A model generated the notes under the pieces. The model was not told the origin of the DNA. It made no database searches and worked only from the letters and a program-made list of their open reading frames with translations. From contig ML681992.1 of NCBI GenBank assembly GCA_007922195.1, forward strand, positions 35,448,444 through 35,512,443: 64,000 nucleotides of DNA, given 5' to 3'. Below are positions 34,877 through 45,395 of the stretch, one piece after another. Position 1 is the stretch's first letter, and each line of letters begins with the position of its first letter. Made by a program: the position numbers and the translations under genes. This DNA comes from Podocnemis expansa. Lineage: Eukaryota > Chordata > Testudines > Podocnemididae.

Positions 34877-35287
34877 CTTCCTAGTGTTACTATTTGGTGC
34901 ATGGGATGATGGGTACTATGGATAATATTATGACTTTATGTAAAGCAGGAATAGTCAAGTTTTTTGGTCAGGTCTAAATTTCTTGTTTAAGATATAGTCA
35001 AGGTCCAGACTCCAGAGAAGATAATACAAAAACTGAGAATAAATCAATAAAAAGATTTTTTTGAGGTCTGTTCAACAGCATCCAGCAGTCTGACTTTGGC
35101 TGGCCTTGTTGACTACAACTGATGTAAGTTAATGATGTACTTAGGGTTGGATTAACACCTAGGCAAATGAGGTACACGGTGAGGACCCGGATTTGGTGGA
35201 TGGGGTGAAATTTCTGAATTTAATATTTTACAATTGTGGATTTTTACACAGTCTGAGAGAACTTCACTTACCTGAGTGAGTGCCGCT

Positions 35288-35365
35288 GGCTATGTCTACA
35301 TTAGGCCGAGTTAGTTTGGACTTGCAAGTCTGAACTAATAAGTCTGAGTTTAGTCCAAACTAACC
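35288..35365. mobile_element. Palindromic MITE fragment, family C (copy C2)
   Basis: Left terminus 'ggctatgtctacattagg' and internal 'gagttagtttggacttg' and 'agtctgaactaataag'. The rest is absent. Confidence 0.65.
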
Positions 35366-35519
35366 TGGTCTTCTTAAACTGTGGAAATCATTGCTGCAGG
35401 AATTTGAGATCAAGAACAACAATATTCAGAGTGAGCCAGGCCATTATATATGGGTAACAGGAACATTCAGAGCTAATGTGAACAAGAGCTTTGAAAGGAG
35501 TGTTAGAGTGTATGTTTCA

Positions 35520-35708
35520 GGGTTTGAGAAAATCTCCAACTGTCTGGATTAGGGTGAAACAGACTGTGGGGGACAGATTACCCCATATCCGTCTGCTGCC
35601 TGATTCTTACACCGTCCTCTGAGCATCTGTTGTTGACTGCTGTCAAACAGGAGACTAGACTAAATAGATCCGAAGTTTGAACCAGTACGGCAAGTTCCAT
35701 GTATGTTT
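35520..35708 (+). mobile_element. CR1/L3-type LINE 3' end
   Basis: 'ccatatccgtctgctgcctg', 'tcttacaccgtcctctgagc', 'aggagactagactaaataga' and 'accagtacggcaagttcc' follow the LINE terminus. A second terminus in opposite orientation follows at 35834. Confidence 0.65.
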
Positions 35709-35833
35709 ATTTTTTTGGTGATGGTCCTAATTTGAATGAATTTAGAACAGTATAAACAAGGATTTGTTTTCGATTCGGTATTAAATATTAGAAAATTACT
35801 ATAAATTTCTGGTGAATAACTAATAATTATTAT

Positions 35834-36012
35834 AGAGCATAAGAAAGACATTAGTGGGTCAGACTAATGGTCCATCTAACCTAGTATTCTGGCTTCTGAC
35901 AGTGGCCAATGCCAGATGCTTCAGAAGGAATTAACAGAACAGTGCAATTATCAAGTGTTTCATCCCATGTCATCCACTCCCAGAATCTGGCAATCAAATC
36001 TTAGGAACGTTG
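35834..36012 (-). mobile_element. CR1/L3-type LINE 3' end, antisense
   Basis: 'agagcataagaaagacatta', 'gtgggtcagactaatggtcc', 'atctaacctagtattctgg' and 'acagtggccaatgccagatg' are the reverse complement of the LINE end. Confidence 0.85.
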
Positions 36013-37805
36013 TAACTACTTTATATGTATGTAGTCTCTTCCATTTCAAAGGCTGCCAATGAACTTCATTGCTTCTCTGGTAATTGTATAGTTATAGTGT
36101 GCCTTTATGGCGAACATTTGTATTGTGGCAGAGGGGAAGTGCGCAGGGCTGGATATTTACAGGCTGCACTTTATCTGAGACTGATACTGAGGCCCAGAGA
36201 GCTCAGCTGGATTGTATTATATGGAGTTAGTGTGGTATATTCTGTGTCCAGCCAGCTCTGTTGGCAAGCGCAGAAGGTTGAGGAGCCTCTGCACTTCCCC
36301 AGTACAGGTGTCATTAGCCCTGAAGCTACCACTGTGGATAGCTTTTGCACATGGGCTCAGTGAGGGGTGCTCCTTATAACCTTTTGTTCCATTGCTTACT
36401 CTACTAAGGGTGAGCAGTCAGAGCCATATTAGAGTCATGTTGCCCAGAAGGGAAATGCAACCACTTCTGAAGTGAAACAGCAGCTTTTTAACAGAGCACA
36501 GCAACATGGCTCAATAAATAAATAAATAAATCAGGAAATGAATAATAATGTGATACATAGCATATGTTAGTTTAATTAATTCTCACAATGCTTACCTACT
36601 TCATAAAGGTGTTATGAGTCATATCCAACTGAGAGTACATGGGGGGGGGTTGAGAAGAGTTCAAGTCATTAGTGACCATTTCTAATTTGCCCACTAAATA
36701 TATCTCACATGAATCTATATTGTATGCTTTGTGTCTACCAGGTTTATGTAATTTATTTGAATTTGTGCATGTGTGCACACATGGACATGTAAAGATTACA
36801 GTTTTATCACAGGAGATAAATTAGTTTTTAAATTAATCATAAAATTGTTTTACTAAGTTGTACTTTGGTAATTTCTCTTCCTGTTACCACTTCAGAAAAC
36901 AAACAGTTCTTTCTCCTGATGACTCCATTTTAAATATTAGATGTCCAGTTCATTTAAACTTTTTCAGAATTTGGGAATTTAACTTTGTAACTCCTGTTGA
37001 TTTCAAGGTTTAAAGCCCTATTGAAATTTTTATAAATATGGTGATGAATAGCACTAACTCATTATTATTCTTTGGCTGGTTTGTAGCTCTCTTGTACAAA
37101 CAAACAGATATTTGTAAGGAATACAGAAAACTTTATTTGAAATGTTTTTATCATCTTCTTTGCAAATTGGCTTTGTTTGTTGTGTGCTGTACAGTTACTG
37201 TCTGAACAATAAATTATCAGTTTCACGTTCTACCCTCAGTTATCCTTGCAAAATTCTAGACTGGTTACAGTGTTCACTTGCAGCTGGACAGAATGAATAT
37301 GAACAAAGAAGGAATCTGACCATGAGTTTTTATCATTCATATGAAAGACGAATGCATTATATGAGGTTATATTTACACACAATGCCATAATTCTATATCT
37401 AGATCTTTTCTATCCCTGATTTCTGTGATTCATTGGTAAGTGGCTTGAGTGTTGTTACAGCATGCCATCAATAGCTCATGCACATAATCTGGCCTACAGC
37501 GATGATGGATAAAGTATGCTGAACGTTTTTGCTGGATTAAATGATCATGTGGTATGCACTGGTGAACAGAGCATAGGATTGGGAGCCTGCTTGTAGGGCC
37601 AGATCTTGAAGTCAGCAGGAGTTTTGCCTAGGTGAAGACTGTGGCTTTTCTCTCTCAGAACAGGGGTAGAGCTGAGAGGCTGAGGCATGCAACCGTCTAA
37701 TGTGAGAAAGCTTATGTAGCCAAGCCTCTGCAGCAAGCTGCTTTCCATGCCTCTGGGCTCAATTCAGTTTTGAGGGAACTGCAGTTTAAGAGTGGAAAAA
37801 AACAA

Positions 37806-38060
37806 AAACCAAGGAGTTTTGTGGCACTTAGACTAACAGATGTATTTATTGCATGAGCTTTCATGGGAGAAAATACCACTTCATCAGATGCTTTGAAGAG
37901 GGGGAACTTACAGAATGGGATGAAAATAAATGCAGGGGAGTGTAAAACATGGGATCAGGTCATACTGCAACAGCAAATCTGAGCATTTGTAAAGATTCAA
38001 ACTCTGGGAAACAGCACATAGAGGAAGGTGAAGTCAAATTACCTATTATAATGAGAAAAG
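37806..38060 (-). mobile_element. PLE-type repeat, single arm plus interior (copy A4)
   Basis: 'aaccaaggagttttgtgg', 'cacttagactaacagatg', 'tgcatgagctttcatggg', 'accacttcatcagatgc', 'ggaacttacagaatggg', then family interior 'gcaggggagtgtaaaacatg', 'ggatcaggtcatactgcaac'. The minus strand of 37852-37890 is the best preserved hammerhead-like core of the window (see 37852). Confidence 0.8.
37852..37890 (-). ncRNA. Hammerhead-ribozyme-like motif in PLE arm
   Basis: Read on the minus strand: helix I strand CAT, core CTGATGA (37887-37881), one extra A, helix II arms GTGGTA and TCCCAT around a TTTTC loop, then GAAA (37862-37859), followed by AGCT, C and ATG. CAT pairs with ATG for helix I. AGCT is self-complementary, so helix III could form only between two copies, as in dimeric hammerheads. 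The predicted cleavage is after the C before ATG. The extra A before helix II and one helix II mismatch are departures from the textbook motif. Activity is not claimed. Confidence 0.5.
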
Positions 38061-39560
38061 AATCCATAGTCACAATTCAGCCCTGCTTTCACACAATCTA
38101 ATCTGCATATTAATTCAATTTTGGCTGTTCCCTCTTTGAAGTCATGATGTCCTACTGATTTTCTTGAGGATGCTGTTCTCAGGCTGCATTCCCCCCCTCA
38201 CACCAGAGTAGATGCAGGGGAAGAAGGGCAAGTTTGTAGTGTGGGTGTGTGCGCCATACTGGGGGCAGCTGGTATGGGACTGAATGGAAATGGCTAGGGA
38301 AGTTGGAGAGGCCGAGGGCAACAGCTGCTAGTGCCTCTTTTCTTGTATCCATTTCTTCATGTCGTGGCTGCTGGAGTGGGAAAATGTACTTCTTACCCCT
38401 GGCAGGGATTAATCTTTGTGGCTGCAAAACACAGGAAACCTACTGAATTTTCTGTGTGGTGGCAACTGCCAAAGTACATTTCAGCTGTAGTGGACCCTTA
38501 GGACTTCAGCACCTGCCATATGAAATGGTTGGAGGCAGGTTCTTGGGTGTCTGATGGTCTCATTTATATGAAGATTCTGGGGGTTTTACAGCAGCACATT
38601 TGAATGTTTTCTGACAGCATAAACTAAACTCCTACTGAGAGGAGATGTGATTACCTTGTGTAGAATAAAAAAAAACCTCTTTAAAAGTTTCAACTGTTTT
38701 CCCACTTTGTTTTACAAGTGCATGCATTGAAACTCAGAAGCATAGACAAACTCTTGGTTTCTACTATTTTTTTTTAAAAGAGCTCTTCTGCAAATTGCGT
38801 GGGCTGCTCTTACATTCTGTGGGCCCCCAAGACTTGCTGGTAGGGAGGATTAAAATACAGTTTGGCTCCTTTTTATTTATTTAAATGCAGGGAGTTGCCT
38901 CCCTATTCAAACCCACTGGCAGAAATAGGAGATAAGGCCAGATGAATTTGTATAGGGCCCCAAGGCTGTCCTTAGTTCTGAATGAAACACATCTAATGAA
39001 AAAGCATTTCCATCGCTGCTCCCCCAGATGGCTGGAAATTGTTTTAAAAGCAGGGATATATTGGTCTCAAATTTCCCTAAGGGTCACGTTATGTGTGATT
39101 CTGACCTTGCTTGCACTCAGTTATCCTGTGAACCTGTGTGGCGCTGAGCCAGCAGGGAGTCTTATTTGGAACACTGAATGTGGGCTTCTGTAATTTGACA
39201 AGAGGAGGTGGACGAGTGGGAACCTTTAAAGTACAATTGCTTAATAATGCTTTTGATAAATGCCTGTCACTTTCTGGGAAGATAAAATTCTCTCATGACT
39301 TATTTGGGCAATATCAAGAAGAACTCAATGGTGGTTTACGATATTTGGCATCACCAAAAGAGCTCATGAGAGCAATTAATAACGAGAAAGAGAGAGTGTG
39401 GGGATCCCTTAAGTGTTCAGCATGAAAATAGCTGAATCCTTTTACAGTTTGCTCTTTAAGGGCCTGTTTCTACAAGTAGTGAATACTCTGAACTCATGCT
39501 GCCTTCAAAGAGAGGTGAAGGTTCACACCATGTTGGAGAACTGGGCTAAAATAGATAAAT

Positions 39561-39710
39561 AAACAAGGAGTCTGGTGGCACTTTTAATGACTGACATTTA
39601 TTTATTGCATGAGCTTTCATGGGAAAAATTTTTGTTAGTCTTTAAAAGTGCCATAGGATTCCTTGTTTATTTTGCTGAACTAGTCTAACACAGCTACTCT
39701 TTTGGTGTTA
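39561..39710. mobile_element. PLE-type repeat, both outer arms, short (copy A5)
   Basis: 'aaacaaggagtctggtggca', 'tgcatgagctttcatggg' then, after a central deletion, 'gttagtctttaaaagtgcc', 'aggattccttgtttatttt' and 'gctgaactagtctaacacag'. Confidence 0.85.
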
Positions 39711-40306
39711 TAATAAATGTTTTCTTTATTTTGTTAAACAAATTCTCTGTGAGAATTTCTGCTGTGTCTCAGATAGGTGTAGAAAAGCCAATTGCCTTCC
39801 TTGCTGCTGAAACTGCAGCATATGAAGTTATCCCAAGAAAAAGGCTGATTCATTATATCTTGATGTAATAACATATTACTGAATAGCATCAAAGTTGATT
39901 TTTAAAATGATGAATTATTGACCAATGGTATTGTGTGAAAAATGAATAATAAAGCAGGGACCCCCTTTTTTCCTGCATATTTGTGTCTTCTGTTGCCTCA
40001 CAGACAGTATTAGTTGTGCCAGGTAGTTACATTCATTGATATTCAAATAGTGAAGTAAAGTATAAGGAAAAGAACCATGAAATATTGATATATTTGCTAT
40101 ATAAGAACAGCTTAGTAGTCCTTCTGGAGCAGTACCTATCCATCTCTATAGTGGGAACATGGCAGGTATAAGATGAAAAGATATAGAATTGAAAAAAACA
40201 AATAAATCAGTAGATACCTCTTCAGACATTGTGTTGAGAGCTAGCTAGATGATGATGGTTGTTTGTTTGTTTGTTTTTTTAATTATTATTATTTGTTGTT
40301 CTGTAG

Positions 40307-40368
40307 CCTCAGACCATACGGCAGACTCTGCAAAGGACACTGCAGTATTTTGAGCATCAAGTTATTGG
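40307..40368 (+). CDS. GUCY1A2: GUCY1A2 exon 2
   Basis: Sixty-two bases encoding PQTIRQTLQRTLQYFEHQVI plus two bases of a Gly codon. The segment joins exon 1 in phase 0 and exon 3 in phase 2, and matches the mammalian alpha-2 segment following LTAPS, with conservative differences (Q/R, K/Q, Y/F). It begins the region leading into the H-NOX domain. Acceptor 'ttgttgttctgtag' and donor GG|GTAAGT are both near consensus. Very small exons such as this are easy for predictors to miss. Confidence 0.95.
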
Positions 40369-40739
40369 GTAAGTAAAAGACTCTAATGGGTGGTAGACTC
40401 CTTGTTTGTTTTAGTATCTTTCTGACATCGAAGTTGTAGGCTTTGATGACCAAATTTTCTAAATTTGTTCACAAATGCTAAGGCATGTTATTCAGTAATG
40501 ATACATATTATAAATTATTTTTGTGTTATTCTTCATCTATTCTCAGATCTCGCCTGGCTGCTGCAGTTAAATAAATACAGCCCACTCTTGTGTTCATTCC
40601 AGCCTGTAGGAGTGGGACTGAACCCTCAGCGACACAGTTGTAGGATTGACTGTGGCTGTGGGGAAACTTTTTTGTAAAAGTATGGGATTTTTCAAACTAT
40701 GTGCCCTTGTCAAACAAGATGGTTTAGAAGATTAATTAT

Positions 40740-40850
40740 TGTTTATATTTCTATCTCAGCCAGCCCAGGCCCCACTCTGCTATGTACTGGACAGGCATAG
40801 CGTAAATGTCAGTCCCTGCCTTAAAAAGCTTATGATCTAAGGCTCTGATC
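40740..40850 (+). mobile_element. SINE-tail-like relic (family G)
   Basis: 'aggccccactctgctatg', 'aatgtcagtccctgcc' and 'aaaaagcttatgatctaagg' follow the dispersed amniote phrase 'ggccccattgtgctagg ... acagtccctgcc ... gagcttacaatctaa'. Confidence 0.55.
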
Positions 40851-41705
40851 TTGCAAGAGTTACACATGCGACTAGCTTTAAACCCTTGAATTGTCACTTG
40901 GTGTTACTCATTGGCATAGGTGTTTGCCAGGTCAGTGTCGAAAAAGAAGTTCTGACAACTGACTGAAACATGGCGGCAGGTGATGGGGAAGGAGGATAGG
41001 GTAACCCTTGCAGGATAGTAGTTAATTATCCCAGTAACCACTTCTGCCCTTTGTTCTGTCCATTTCCTACCTACCCAAGTATTTTTCACAGATATCATTT
41101 CTAATAGAGCAGGAGTGTGATGCCTGCAAGACTATCAATTAAACCATTGTGCCAAATGCTGCATAGTGACCTTGACTGCTTTTCATTACACAGGGGTAGT
41201 AGCAACTCTTTTATTACTCAGGTTGGGTCAAAGGTATATTTAAAATTCATGCCATAGTGCAGAAATTCCATCTGCTGGAGGAATTGTCCTGGCACAGTTT
41301 TTAACCTTTTTGTCAGAAGTCACAGGGCTCTCTATCCTGCTAGGCAATGCTAGCATGCACTGTGGAGTACAGGGAGTGCCACTGCTCTGGGGACTGAGTG
41401 TATCTCTTTGCTGGTGGTTGTGACATCTATTATTATGGAGCAGAAATGGGAAGGCAGGGGGAAGCCTTCTGGCAAAATAGGGTTTGTTTTTTTTTCCTTC
41501 TTCTTAACTGAAGGGATTGTTTTGAAGTCTTGCAGTACTAAATCTGTGGTGGGGGGCATGGTAGGGCTTTAAAATCTGCATGTTTACAGTAACAGCGTAA
41601 CTTAATTCATGGCCACTAGTGGCTCCAATTGTTGATTTGTAATGGAGACAAAAAAACAAGGCAGTTCCTTTCATGATCTAAAGACCCTGTCGCTGACACT
41701 GTGAA

Positions 41706-41948
41706 GAACAAACAGAGTCCTCTGGCACTCTCAAAGAGTAACAAATTTATCACATAAGCTTTCATAGGAAAAAATACCACTTTGTCAGATACTGTAAGTT
41801 CCTCATATTCAAAGTGTCTGACAAAGTGAGATTTTCTCCCATGAAAACTTATGTGATAAATAAATTTGCTTGTCTTTGAAAGTGCCACAGGACTCCTTGT
41901 TTGTTTTGCTGAACTAGACTGACACGGCTATGCCTCTGCAACTTGTTC
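41706..41948. mobile_element. PLE-type repeat, both arms (copy A6)
   Basis: Left arm 'gaacaaacagagtcctctgg', 'tcacataagctttcatagg', 'ataccactttgtcag'. Inverted right arm 'gtctgacaaagtgagatttt', 'ctcccatgaaaacttatgtg', 'gtgccacaggactccttg' and 'gaactagactgacacggct'. Both cores are decayed (CTGACAA). Confidence 0.85.
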
Positions 41949-41997
41949 ACTGAAATACTACATCATGTAGAATTTTAAGTGTCGACAAACGTTCAGA

Positions 41998-42476
41998 GGG
42001 TATGTCTATACTTACACTTTAAATTGAAATAATGATGGCTATTCTGATTTAAATTAGTGCGTGTCCCCACTAGCTTGCCTTATTTTAAAATTAGGAGCTC
42101 CTCATTTCAAAATAAGGAATGGTCATTTCGATGTATTAGAATCTGCCTTTATATTGAAATGACAGTTAAATCAAAATTATTATTTCAAAATAACACAGTG
42201 TAGATGTGTTATTTTGATTTAATACTTTTTGACCTTCTTCCTCCTAGGGTGCTGTCTTCTTTCTATATATTGGGTGGGGGCATGGCCCTTCTTGGGGGCC
42301 ATCTTGCCACACCTCCTATGATGCCCTTCTTGTAAATCAAACTAGCAAGTGCATTTGATTTGAGTTTCTAGTGGAGACATGCTATATCAATTTAATTTAA
42401 ATTGATTTAATTATTATTTTGATTCAATTATATTGATTTAAGTTAAATCAATTTAGCATTAAGTGTAGACATAGCC
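41998..42476. mobile_element. Palindromic MITE, family C terminus with different interior (copy C4)
   Basis: Ends 'gggtatgtctatactta' and 'aagtgtagacatagcc' match family C, but the interior uses TTAAATTGAAATAA and 'taaattgatttaattatt' words instead of TTAGTTYGAACTAA. It also holds a non-palindromic centre near 42235-42340. Confidence 0.7.
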
Positions 42477-42967
42477 AAAGTGTCTCAGCTAAATGCAAGG
42501 TGGAATAGATTGTTCAGCATAAGTAGTTGATGCATAGGCCGAGGGACCATTCAAGCCAAAGTGGTCTGTTAACACCTCTGTAGTTCTAGGCCAAAAAAAA
42601 GGGGTGTTTGTGGTAAGCTGTAAATAGTGTTTTTATTAAGACCAGGATTCTTCTGCCCTGATATCAACTACGTGGATGAAACCAGACAATCACTGAGAAT
42701 GAACTTGCATGCAAAAATGGTAAAAGACAAAAGCATCATATCACCCATAGGTGATCACTCTATATCAGACCTGTCAGTCCTTATCTTCAAAGGAAAGCTG
42801 CACAAAACCTCCAAAATACAAACCTAGAAGCCTAAATACATAACTTTGCTAGACTCTAAAAAAGCGTGGTATAAATATACTGGATATATGGTTTATTACA
42901 AGAATCTTTTGGTTTGATGTCCAGCTACTCAGAACAACACCCCAGTGAGAATAACACGCAGAGAGAG

Positions 42968-43034
42968 CAAAATAAACAAGGAGTCTGGCAGCACTTTTAA
43001 AGACTAACATTTGTTTATTGCATGAGCTTTTGTG
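42968..43034. mobile_element. PLE-type repeat, single arm (copy A7)
   Basis: 'aataaacaaggagtctggca', 'gcacttttaaagactaac' and 'attgcatgagcttttgtg'. The rest is missing. Confidence 0.75.
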
Positions 43035-43197
43035 TGAGAGAGAGAGATTTGCCCACTACTTAGCACTTCGATGGTTTCTTTCCCTCTGTCTTTATTCTCA
43101 TTACAGAAAATTCTTCTTCTTCTTCTTCTTCTTATTTATTTCATTACTTTAAAGATGTTTGCTTCAGTTCCAAACACAGGTTGCTATTGCTGTTGTT

Positions 43198-43232
<35 letters not shown>

Positions 43233-43450
43233 GCCAGACATGGGCTTGATTTTACTCTCTTAAAGTGAACAGGAATTTTTCAATTCCTCTGAATGGCAAA
43301 AGGATCCAGCTCAATGTTCTAGATAGTTATAGGCAAAATAACAATGTGCTTTCAAAAGCACATGTTAATAATCAACTGTTAGTCTCCTGTTTCATTTGTT
43401 ATATTAATAAAGCAGATGTATAGAAATTGTTTTTTTTTCTCTCTCCCTAG

Positions 43451-43572
43451 TTACAGGGATGCAGAAAAGAACTTTCACAATATATCGAACAGATGCTCCT
43501 ATAGCGACTGCTCTGGCAACGATGAAGCTGAAGATGTCTCAGGAATTCTCCAGTGTACAGCTAATATACTTG
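43451..43572 (+). CDS. GUCY1A2: GUCY1A2 exon 3
   Basis: With the last two bases of exon 2 it opens GYRDAEKNFHNISNRCSY, then SDCSGNDEAEDVS, then GILQCTANIL plus one base of a Gly codon (phase 1). The flanking parts are identical to mammalian alpha-2 as I recall it, while the middle differs (human ADHSNKEEIEDVS), a plausible surface linker. The acceptor has a long pyrimidine tract ending 'tctctccctag' and the donor is G|GTATTT. The next exon would open the H-NOX domain with LKFEEIQ; I do not find it in the window. Confidence 0.95.
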
Positions 43573-44350
43573 GTATTTATCTCTTTAAAATATGACTCAT
43601 TTGCTTTGGTTGGAGGGCTGCTTTTTTTTTTTTTTTTTTTTTTGAGTCCCATCATTAACCAGGAATGAAAGTCTTTCCTGTTTCATGCAGGGCAGCTTAG
43701 ACTGCACCCAGTGACATCTCTTTGTGATGGTGGTGTCAAGGTTTCATCTTTGTTTGAATTAATCAATCCAGTTTTTCACTGAGCATTTACTGTGCCTTTC
43801 ACTTTGTTGTCACTGAGCATTGGAATTTCAGAGGTTTGAGGCCCAAATTAATTTGGGGTTGCACAGGTGTAATTGGGGAAGAAAACTAATGTGGCCCTCA
43901 GAGGTAGGTCAGGATGTGTATAAGCATTTGCTAGAAAACAGCAGGTGCAATAAGGCTCAATTAACCATACTGATTTGGGATCTGGAGAGACATGTGGCTC
44001 CCAGAATTATAAGAATATCATAGATTATATCACTCTTCATGCTGAAGGATCCCAGACATGACAATCTTAAATAAATGTGAAGAAGGTATCATCCACACTG
44101 AAGTGCAGCCACCTCTTGATCAACTTATGCAACTATTTATGAGAACACAGCAGCATTGCATGACAGGACAGGAAGCAAAGAGCATCACCATATCAAACTG
44201 AAACTGCCCAGAGCATCCACATTGTCAGAATGTTATTATCTGAGCTGGAATCTGGCAAGGAGTGGACTGTTTTCTGAATGTTGCTAAAGTCAGATGTGAA
44301 GCCTTCCTTTAATTGCATTGGTGAAGTGTACATGCTATTTTAAGTAAAAG

Positions 44351-45395
44351 AAACAAGGAGGCCTGTAGAACTTTTAAAGACTAACAAATTTATTTATCAC
44401 ATAAGCTTTTGAGGGAGAAAATCCTATTTCATCAGATGCTATGAAGAGGGGAGAACTTACAGAATGGGAGGAAAATAAATGAAGGGAAGTGTAAGTCATA
44501 GGATCAAGTCACACTGTAACAGCAAATCAACCTCTCCAGCACATCATCAGGGATCTACAGCCTGTTCCATAAGATGACACCTCACTCTCTCAAGCCTTGT
44601 GAGACAGAGCTCTCTTTGCTTACAGACAGCCCCCCAACCTTAAACGTATACCAGCAACTACAGACCAAGCAACAGAGCCATTAAAGCAGGCACATCCCTG
44701 CAACAAACCATGCTGCCAACTTTGCCCACATATCTGCACAAAAGACACCATGATAGTACCTAATCAAACCAGCTACTCCATCAAAGGCTCATTCACGTGC
44801 ACATCCACCAATGTGATTTATGCCATCATGTGCCAGAAGTTTCCCCCGCCTTATATATTGGACAGATAGGACAGTCTTTGTGCAAAAGAATAAATGGACA
44901 CAAATCTGACACCAGGAATCACAACATTCAAAAACCAGTAGTTGAACACTTTAATCCTCCTGATCACTCCATTGATGATTTGCTAGTAACTGTACTCAAA
45001 CAAATGAATAATAAATCAAGACTTCAGAGAGAAACTGCAGAAGTGGAATTCATTTGCAAATTTGACTGTGTGAAATCAAGATTGAATAGGGATTTTGGAT
45101 TCTTTTCCCATTACAACAGGTGATTTGACCACATCTTCCTCTATATGCTGTTCCTCAGTGTTTGAATATTAACTACTTTGACTTGCTGTTACAGTGTGAC
45201 CTGATCCTATGATTTATATTTCCCTGCATTTATTTACCTTTCATTCTGTAAGTTCCCCCGCCTTCAAAGCATCTGAAGTAGGACTTTCTCCCATGAAAGC
45301 TCATGTGATAAATAAATCTGTTAGTCTTTAAAAATGCCACAGGACTCCTTGTTTTGTTTTGCTGAAGTAGGCTAACATGTCCACCTCTTTGGAAC
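44351..45395. mobile_element. Penelope-like element, longest copy (A8), with GIY-YIG relic
   Basis: Left arm 'aaacaaggaggcctgtag', 'tcacataagcttttgagg', 'tttcatcagatgctatg', then family interior to about 44527. The segment 44528-45125 holds the coding relic and is followed by the inverted arm 'catctgaagtaggac', 'catgaaagctcatgtgataa', 'atgccacaggactccttg' (to 45395). Penelope-like elements encode a reverse transcriptase followed by a GIY-YIG endonuclease and often have inverted terminal arms. Here the reverse transcriptase is deleted and only the endonuclease end is left. This copy is what identifies family A. Confidence 0.8.
44660..45123 (+). pseudogene. GIY-YIG endonuclease relic of the Penelope-like element
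   Basis: The GIY-YIG nuclease makes the target nick in Penelope-like retrotransposition. In frame 2 a segment with closely spaced cysteines (PCNKPCCQLC, about 44695) leads to the VIYAIMC half of the motif near 44813. The continuation LYIGQIGQSLCKRINGHKSD lies in frame 1 (open 44797-45123), so a frameshift falls between about 44833 and 44860. After it come KPVVEHFNPPDHSIDDLLVT and RETAEVEFICKFD, conserved features of this nuclease family. Stops interrupt the frame further upstream. The relic is non-functional. Confidence 0.8.

Larger units (their letters stand above)
22007..40306 (+). other. GUCY1A2: GUCY1A2 intron 1 (18.3 kb)
   Basis: Runs from the GTAGGT donor to the 'ttgttgttctgtag' acceptor. 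I see no further GUCY1A2 exon inside. A short direct duplication ('ggggtgtgtgtg', 'ggggggctcactaat' twice) lies at 22120-22180. It holds CR1 termini, palindromic MITEs and PLE-type repeats listed separately. Unassigned stretches over 300 bp are 22180-23640, 24169-25267, 25616-27961, 28731-29559, 29841-30400, 30991-32454, 32844-34309, 36013-37805, 38061-39560 and 39711-40306, with only AT-rich sequence and microsatellites such as (AAAT)n at 36512-36531 and (GTTT)n at 40259-40274. Confidence 0.85.
40369..43450 (+). other. GUCY1A2: GUCY1A2 intron 2 (3.1 kb)
   Basis: From GTAAGT to 'ttctctctccctag'. It holds a family G relic, two PLE-type copies, one palindromic MITE and the microsatellites (CTT)n at 43111-43133 and (TG)n at 43201-43229. 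No other exon is visible. The stretch 40850-41705 is unassigned. Confidence 0.9.
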
